Below are positions 6,080 through 9,401 of a stretch of 9,401 nucleotides of DNA, in pieces. Within the stretch, counting starts at the first letter, position 1, and the number at the start of each line of letters is the position of its first letter. The notes under the pieces are model-generated. The model searched no databases and was not told where the DNA came from. It worked only from the letters and a program-made list of their open reading frames with translations. This stretch comes from Spirosoma sp. GTDB taxonomy: Bacteria > Bacteroidota > Bacteroidia > Cytophagales > Spirosomataceae. The stretch lies in contig JAQBNX010000200.1 in assembly GCA_028288385.1 (NCBI GenBank), positions 1 to 9,401 of the forward strand. Reading direction: 5' to 3'. Position numbers and translations under genes: made by a program.

Positions 6080-6733
6080 TTATACCGTTGGCCGGGCCAG
6101 TTGTTTCTTGACAACCTGCACAATCACCGGCAGTATAGACAGTCCTATAATAGCAAAAACAACTAACTCAAAGTTTTTCTGCACAATGGGAATGTTACCG
6201 GCGAAATAACCCAGTAACGTAATGCTGGTAACCCACAAAATGGCCCCGGCAATGCAGTTGCGAATATAGGTGCTATAGTGCATACTGCCAGCCCCGGCCA
6301 CAAACGGTGCAATGGTGCGTACAATGGGAATAAAGCGGGCCATGATAACCGTTTTACCACCATGTTTGGCATAAAACTTTTCGGTTTCGGTAATGTACTC
6401 GCGCTTGAAAAACAGGATTCGTTCGCGTGCCTTGATGCGGCTTCCCAGAAACTTCCCAACAAAATAGTTGACGTTATCGCCTAAAAGTGCTGCTATAATG
6501 AGCAGCGGGATAATGATACGTACATCTAGCCCGTTGGTATCGCGGGCAGCCAGGGCACCGGCCGCAAACAGCAGGGAGTCGCCGGGCAGTAACGGCATCA
6601 CAATTAGCCCGGTTTCAGTGAATACAATCAAAAAAAGAATCGCGTACAGCAGCACGCCGTACTGGTTGGCCCACGCATCGAGGTACGTATCGAGGTGGAG
6701 AAGAAAATCGAGTAATGATTTGATGATTTCCAT
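6080..6733 (-). CDS. DedA-family (VTT domain) inner-membrane protein
   Basis: A 217-residue polytopic membrane protein of the DedA/SNARE-associated (VTT) family, whose members flip or transport lipids such as undecaprenyl phosphate or phosphatidylethanolamine and affect proton-motive force and envelope integrity. Conserved sites are visible: FTETGLIVMPLLPGDSLLF (38-56, E40 and D52), GDNVNYFVGKFLG (85-97), and YAKHGGKTVIMARFIPIVR (121-139), with Arg133 and Arg139. These match the essential acidic and Arg residues known from E. coli YqjA/YghB. C-terminal membrane helices follow (about 160-180 and 187-207). It lies 61 nt downstream of the ComA-like gene and 5 nt upstream of aroE on the same strand. 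Which lipid it handles is unknown. Confidence 0.94.
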   Translation of the reverse strand: MEIIKSLLDFLLHLDTYLDAWANQYGVLLYAILFLIVFTETGLIVMPLLPGDSLLFAAGALAARDTNGLDVRIIIPLLIIAALLGDNVNYFVGKFLGSRIKARERILFFKREYITETEKFYAKHGGKTVIMARFIPIVRTIAPFVAGAGSMHYSTYIRNCIAGAILWVTSITLLGYFAGNIPIVQKNFELVVFAIIGLSILPVIVQVVKKQLARPTV

Positions 6734-6794
6734 GAAAACTAGTTGTCAGTCGTAAAAGAATCTTAAGCCGCCATGCTGCGACTAAGGATTGGTG

Positions 6795-7556
6795 CTATTT
6801 ATCAAGAAAGTGCGTGAACGTATCGCCCCGGAGACCCAACCGGATGGTTTCTAACGGAATAACTTCATTGGGGGCTATGTTGCCTACATTGACATTAGCG
6901 CCGAGCAACTTTACAAACCATACCTGCTGCTCCTTTTGCGGGGCTTCCCACAGGATGCTTTCAGCAGGAATCTGGGTTAAAATCTCCTCTACAAGCCCTT
7001 GTCGAACTTCACCGCTGGCCCGGAACAGGCCTACCGTGCCCCCCTCACGGGCTTCACCAATTACCTTCCAGGCACCAGCCTGCAATTCGGCTTTCATCAA
7101 CTGAATCCATTTGTAGGGCGGAATAATCTTGGTCTCATCTTTGGATCCAACCTCCGACAGTACCGTCACCTGCGTGGCTAGTTGCCGAATGTATTCGCAC
7201 TTATCGTCCTGGGTCATGTCGATGGAGCCGTCCGACACTTCGGCGTAGCGGAGGTTAAATTCATCGAGCAGTTTCCGGTAAGCGTCAAATTGGTTGCGAA
7301 CGATAAAGGCTTCAAAGAGAGTGCCACCAAAATAGACCGGAATGCCAGCGTCCTGGTAAATGGCAATCTTTTCTTTTAGGTGCGGGGTAACAAATGAAGT
7401 TGCCCATCCCAGCTTAATAATGTCTGCGTACTCGGCGGAAGTGGACAGGAAATCTTCCACTTCGCGCAGACTGAGTCCCTTATCCATTACCATGGTTAGC
7501 CCATTCTGACGGGGCCTGGTAGTGCGCTCAGGAAGTTGCGTAAGCGTATAATTCAT
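6795..7556 (-). CDS. Phosphosulfolactate synthase (ComA/HSA32) family protein
   Basis: A 253-residue TIM-barrel protein. Characterised ComA joins sulfite to phosphoenolpyruvate to give (R)-2-phospho-3-sulfolactate, the first step of archaeal coenzyme M synthesis; the family also includes plant HSA32 and Bacillus YitD. Hallmarks are DKGLSLREVEDFL (25-37), KLGWATSF (48-55), GGTLFEAF (77-84), EVSDGSI (106-112), SEVGSKD (134-140), GAWKVIGEAREGGTVGLF (161-178), ILWEAPQKEQQVWF and LGLRGDT (240-246). I chose the start MNYTLTQLPE at 7556. The frame runs open to 7703, but the extra 49 codons have no family similarity, would overlap the divergent thioesterase, and include the promoter at 7591-7623. It heads the leftward cluster with dedA, aroE and the ABM gene. 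As Bacteroidota do not make coenzyme M, the product may feed another sulfonate or serve a different reaction; this is inference. Confidence 0.92.
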   Translation of the reverse strand: MNYTLTQLPERTTRPRQNGLTMVMDKGLSLREVEDFLSTSAEYADIIKLGWATSFVTPHLKEKIAIYQDAGIPVYFGGTLFEAFIVRNQFDAYRKLLDEFNLRYAEVSDGSIDMTQDDKCEYIRQLATQVTVLSEVGSKDETKIIPPYKWIQLMKAELQAGAWKVIGEAREGGTVGLFRASGEVRQGLVEEILTQIPAESILWEAPQKEQQVWFVKLLGANVNVGNIAPNEVIPLETIRLGLRGDTFTHFLDK

Positions 7557-7590
7557 TCGTACTGATGGCGTATACTCGTTTAAAATCGCC

Positions 7591-7623
7591 CAAAAGTAGC
7601 ATAAGTCGCGACAACCTCCCAAG
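7591..7623 (-). promoter_or_regulatory. Bacteroidota-type promoter for the comA-dedA-aroE-abm cluster
   Basis: On the reverse strand, a perfect -7 element TACTTTTG (7591-7598) follows a -33-like CTTG (7620-7623) after 21 bp. This matches the TTTG-n19-21-TAnnTTTG consensus of Bacteroidota housekeeping promoters. Transcription should start near 7584, leaving a leader of about 28 nt before the ATG at 7556, which supports the shorter start of the ComA-like protein. Confidence 0.65.
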
Positions 7624-7647
7624 AAAGTCCACAAATAATAGCGTCTG

Positions 7648-7680
7648 TTGCGCGTTCTGCTTGGTTTAGTGCTATTTTTG
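7648..7680 (+). promoter_or_regulatory. Bacteroidota-type promoter for the thioesterase, possibly leaderless
   Basis: A perfect -7 element TATTTTTG (7673-7680) has a TTG -33-like element at 7648-7650, 22 bp upstream. The -7 element ends only 6 bases before the ATG at 7687, so initiation at the usual distance would fall at or next to the start codon. It does not overlap the divergent promoter at 7591-7623. Confidence 0.55.
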
Positions 7681-7686
7681 CCTTCT

Positions 7687-8133
7687 ATGAATAATACTTC
7701 CAATCCTCGGCTTGATTATTTTAGGTCCCGGATCAACCAGGACATGAGTGCTAGTATTTCACCCCTTGGCCGCTGGCTTAATGGTACAATCAAAGTTGCC
7801 GAGCCAGGTCGGCTCGTGGCCGAATACAACGTGCGTGAGGAACTGACCAACCCTGCAGGAGTACTGCATGGTGGTGCCGCAAGTGCCATGCTGGACGATC
7901 TGATCGGAGCGTTGGTGTTCGCACTTGGGGGCGAATATGCCTACACCTCTATTAATCTGAACATGGATTTCCTGCATGCGGCCCGGCTGGGCGATACCAT
8001 CACAGCAACGGCCGAAGTAATCCGGGCGGGCAAAAACATTATTCATTGCGCGGGTAGCCTGGTCGCGGTCGATGGTAAGATTATTGCCAAATGCGCCACC
8101 AATCTGATTCAAACATCGCTGAAACTCAGTTAG
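7687..8133 (+). CDS. PaaI-type hotdog-fold thioesterase
   Basis: A 148-residue single hotdog-domain protein of the 4HBT/PaaI group, which hydrolyses acyl-CoA or aryl-CoA thioesters as a dimer or tetramer in the cytoplasm. The signature NPAGVLHGGAASAMLDD is at 55-71: Asn55, the HGG loop (61-63), and the catalytic-type acid Asp70 or Asp71 on the central helix. The strand TSINLNMDFLHAARLGDTI (87-105) and the closing strand near IIAKCATNLIQ complete the fold. I chose ATG at 7687 rather than 7648, because the upstream 13 codons lie across a consensus promoter and read as a hydrophobic stretch foreign to the family. It diverges from the ComA-like gene and is separated from rplU by 126 bp containing the rplU promoter, so it is probably transcribed alone. 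The acyl-CoA substrate is not predictable. Confidence 0.92.
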   Translation: MNNTSNPRLDYFRSRINQDMSASISPLGRWLNGTIKVAEPGRLVAEYNVREELTNPAGVLHGGAASAMLDDLIGALVFALGGEYAYTSINLNMDFLHAARLGDTITATAEVIRAGKNIIHCAGSLVAVDGKIIAKCATNLIQTSLKLS

Positions 8134-8198
8134 TCGATGGCATAAGCGTTGGCAGTCACCAGTTCAATAGACAGTCTTCGGAAAATGTGACCGGTCGG

Positions 8199-8229
8199 TT
8201 GACTAATTAGCTGACTTTTGCTACCTTTG
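8199..8229 (+). promoter_or_regulatory. Consensus Bacteroidota promoter for rplU-rpmA
   Basis: A TTG (8199-8201) is followed after 20 bp by a perfect -7 element TACCTTTG (8222-8229), the best promoter match in the window. Expected initiation near 8235 gives a leader of about 25 nt to the ATG at 8260. No other regulatory structure is evident in that short leader. The sequence also argues against any start upstream of 8260. Confidence 0.8.
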
Positions 8230-8259
8230 CACCCTCATTTCCAATTTCATACCAAAATC

Positions 8260-8577
8260 ATGTACGCAATCGTAGAGATCGCAGGGCAGCAATTCAAGAT
8301 CCAAAAGGGTCGTTCTATCTATACCCACCGGTTAGAGGGCGATGTGGACGCTGCACTTGCCTCCGACAAGGTGAAAATTCTCCTTGTTGACAACGAAGGG
8401 AGCATCAGCATCGGTGCTCCAACCGTAGCCGGGGCGACGGTATCGGCTAAAATCATGGAGCACCTCAAGGGGGAGAAAGTGATTATCTTCAAAAAGAAAC
8501 GCCGGAAGGGATACAAGAAAAAGAACGGCCACCGTCAGTATTTGACGAGGGTCATGATTGAAGACATCACATTATAA
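8260..8577 (+). CDS. rplU: Large-subunit ribosomal protein L21 (bL21)
   Basis: A 105-residue L21, a structural protein of the 50S subunit that binds 23S rRNA next to L20. The N terminus MYAIVEIAGQQFKIQKG and the basic loop FKKKRRKGYKKKNGHRQ (77-93) are diagnostic, and the length is normal (about 103). I placed the start at ATG 8260. The frame is open to a TTG at 8218, but that codon overlaps the promoter, and the extra 14 residues are not part of the family. It is first in the conserved rplU-rpmA pair, 95 nt before rpmA. Confidence 0.97.
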   Translation: MYAIVEIAGQQFKIQKGRSIYTHRLEGDVDAALASDKVKILLVDNEGSISIGAPTVAGATVSAKIMEHLKGEKVIIFKKKRRKGYKKKNGHRQYLTRVMIEDITL

Positions 8578-8672
8578 GTTATAGCGTTGCCGGGTTGTAT
8601 CAGTAATGAACTCCTCATGGAGCCGACTCTACAGCCATACGACTGTTAAACTTTCATAACTCTTTAAAGACA

Positions 8673-9200
8673 ATGGCACACAAGAAAGGTGTAGGTAGTT
8701 CCAAAAACGGCCGCGACTCCCACAGCAAACGCCTGGGCGTAAAGTTATTCGGTGGCCAGTCGGCAATTGCTGGCAACATCATCATCCGCCAGCGCGGAAC
8801 CAAGCACCACCCCGGCAAAAATGTCGGTTTAGGTAAAGACTATACCCTGTTCGCCCTGGTCGACGGCACTGTGAAATTCCGTCCGGGCCGCGACAGCCGC
8901 TCATACGTTGATATTATACCTGCTGGCCCCCTAGCGGTCAGCACAACTGCAGCAACTCCGACGGCTGATGCTGCGACTGTAAAGGCTCCTGTAGCAACAG
9001 CCCCGGCCGCGACACCACAACCCGAATCAGCACCAGCAACGGGTATATTTGCGGCAGCCGCCGATGTGGTGTCTGCAGCCGCTAGTGTTGTAGCAGCTAC
9101 AGTGAGTGATACCATTACGTCAGCCACGGAGACGATCACGTCAGTTATTTCGCCTTCGAGTGAAGAAAAGGAAAATAAAGAAGATCAGGAAGAGAAATAA
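8673..9200 (+). CDS. rpmA: Ribosomal protein L27 (bL27) with a long C-terminal extension
   Basis: A 175-residue protein; ordinary bacterial L27 has about 85. Residues 1-86 are a complete L27: MAHKKGVGSSKNGRDSHSKR, GVKLFGGQ, IRQRGTKHHPGKNVGLGKDYTLFA (35-61, split over these strands) and VKFRPGRDSRSYVDIIP. In L27 the N-terminal tail reaches toward the peptidyl-transferase centre; here it begins MAHKKG, without the cleaved leader seen in Firmicutes. From about 87 (base 8931) an in-frame extension follows. It comprises a Pro/Ala/Thr linker (89-122), an Ala/Val/Ser/Thr segment likely to form an amphipathic helix (about 124-160) and an acidic Glu/Lys/Asp tail (161-175). No stop or frame change separates core and extension. 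L27's C-terminal side lies near the subunit surface, so the tail could project into solvent (inference). A terminator follows 35 nt after the stop. Confidence 0.95.
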   Translation: MAHKKGVGSSKNGRDSHSKRLGVKLFGGQSAIAGNIIIRQRGTKHHPGKNVGLGKDYTLFALVDGTVKFRPGRDSRSYVDIIPAGPLAVSTTAATPTADAATVKAPVATAPAATPQPESAPATGIFAAAADVVSAAASVVAATVSDTITSATETITSVISPSSEEKENKEDQEEK

Positions 9201-9234
9201 AGACTTATCGCCCATATTTCTCTAAATACTATAG

Positions 9235-9266
9235 AACCCGCCCGGCACTTGTCTGGCGGGTTTTTT
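9235..9266 (+). terminator. Intrinsic terminator after rpmA
   Basis: The stem AACCCGCC/GGCGGGTT (9235-9242 with 9255-9262) can extend inward through GGC/GTC around an ACTT loop with one mismatch, and runs into T6 (9261-9266). It is GC-rich, U-tailed and 34 nt past the rpmA stop, so it closes the rplU-rpmA operon. Confidence 0.9.
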
Positions 9267-9371
9267 AATGAATAAAAACTAAAAAAATGATGTGGCTGTT
9301 ACTCCAGTGATGAGCGAAACTCTGAGGAGACGCAGAATAAATCTGGCACAAACCCTGAAAACGGAATAAAT

Positions 9372-9401
9372 ATGAATTCTACCTTAAGCCGTCCGGTATC
9401 C
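9372..9401 (+). CDS. Possible start of a downstream gene, cut by window edge
   Basis: An ATG at 9372 opens a frame of 10 codons (MNSTLSRPVS) that is still open at the window end. It lies about 105 bases past the rpmA terminator, in a spacing normal for a next gene. A 19-codon frame (9310-9369) ends two bases before it and could be a leader, but is too short to support. No TAnnTTTG promoter was found in 9267-9371. The call rests only on position and an open frame. Confidence 0.3.
   Translation, partial: MNSTLSRPVS

Noticed and set aside
7648..7686. 13-codon upstream extension of the thioesterase
   Set aside because: It overlaps the consensus promoter and reads as a hydrophobic run unlike the family.
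7557..7703. 49-codon N-terminal extension of the ComA-like frame
   Set aside because: It has no family similarity, overlaps the divergent thioesterase start, and contains a perfect reverse-strand TAnnTTTG promoter.
8218..8259. TTG-initiated 14-residue extension of L21
   Set aside because: The TTG sits in the promoter, and L21 normally begins at the MYAIVEIAG-type start found at 8260.
8840..9139. 99-codon reverse-strand frame under the rpmA extension
   Set aside because: A shadow of the Ala/Thr-rich coding sequence; GC-rich repeats of Ala and Thr codons leave the opposite strand open, and its product is only low-complexity Ala/Val.
9310..9369. 19-codon frame with an Arg-rich centre after rpmA
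   Set aside because: Too short, with no promoter or ribosome-binding support; it could be a leader peptide but chance is as likely.

Overview
The window looks like chromosomal DNA from a Bacteroidota member of the order Cytophagales; a Spirosoma-like relative is my best guess, by protein style and roughly even base composition. Three things support the phylum. Intergenic regions carry the Bacteroidota promoter signature (TTG, about 20 bp, then TAnnTTTG). Shine-Dalgarno sequences are essentially absent before the real starts. The gene set is also typical: rplU-rpmA, a ComA-like phosphosulfolactate synthase, a short AroE and a 1-Cys peroxiredoxin. No mobile element, CRISPR array or phage gene is visible, so this is mostly ordinary core and conserved-accessory genome.

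Left part (1-750): the 3' portion of a tRNA-Ala(GGC), cut by the window edge, is followed by two strong hairpin terminators. A reverse-strand gene for a small exported DUF3299-like protein with a Cys-Phe-Phe-Cys motif comes next. Divergent from it (751-3662, + strand) run a membrane NarX/DesK-type histidine kinase, its NarL-type response regulator (14-nt overlap) and, 19 nt further on, a 1-Cys (Prx6-type) peroxiredoxin. A two-helix 80-residue membrane protein (3762-4004), a 14-bp hairpin terminator and a membrane-anchored GH25 muramidase (4203-4976) complete the rightward block.

Middle part (5007-7556, - strand): four genes read leftward in the order ComA-like phosphosulfolactate synthase, DedA membrane protein, shikimate dehydrogenase (aroE), and a small antibiotic-biosynthesis-monooxygenase-fold protein. 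They are closely spaced and probably form one transcription unit from a consensus promoter at about 7591-7623. A PaaI-type hotdog thioesterase diverges from this unit, with a consensus promoter placed so close to its ATG that the mRNA may be leaderless.

Right part (8199-9266, + strand): a consensus promoter drives rplU (L21) and rpmA (L27), followed by an intrinsic terminator. The L27 is unusual: after a complete ~86-residue ribosomal core it carries an in-frame ~89-residue Ala/Thr/Pro-rich and acidic extension, about doubling the protein. This is the most interesting feature here. The last 135 bases hold only the possible start of another gene.

Several starts were moved from the longest open frame: peroxiredoxin to 3027, ComA-like protein to 7556, thioesterase to 7687 and L21 to 8260.
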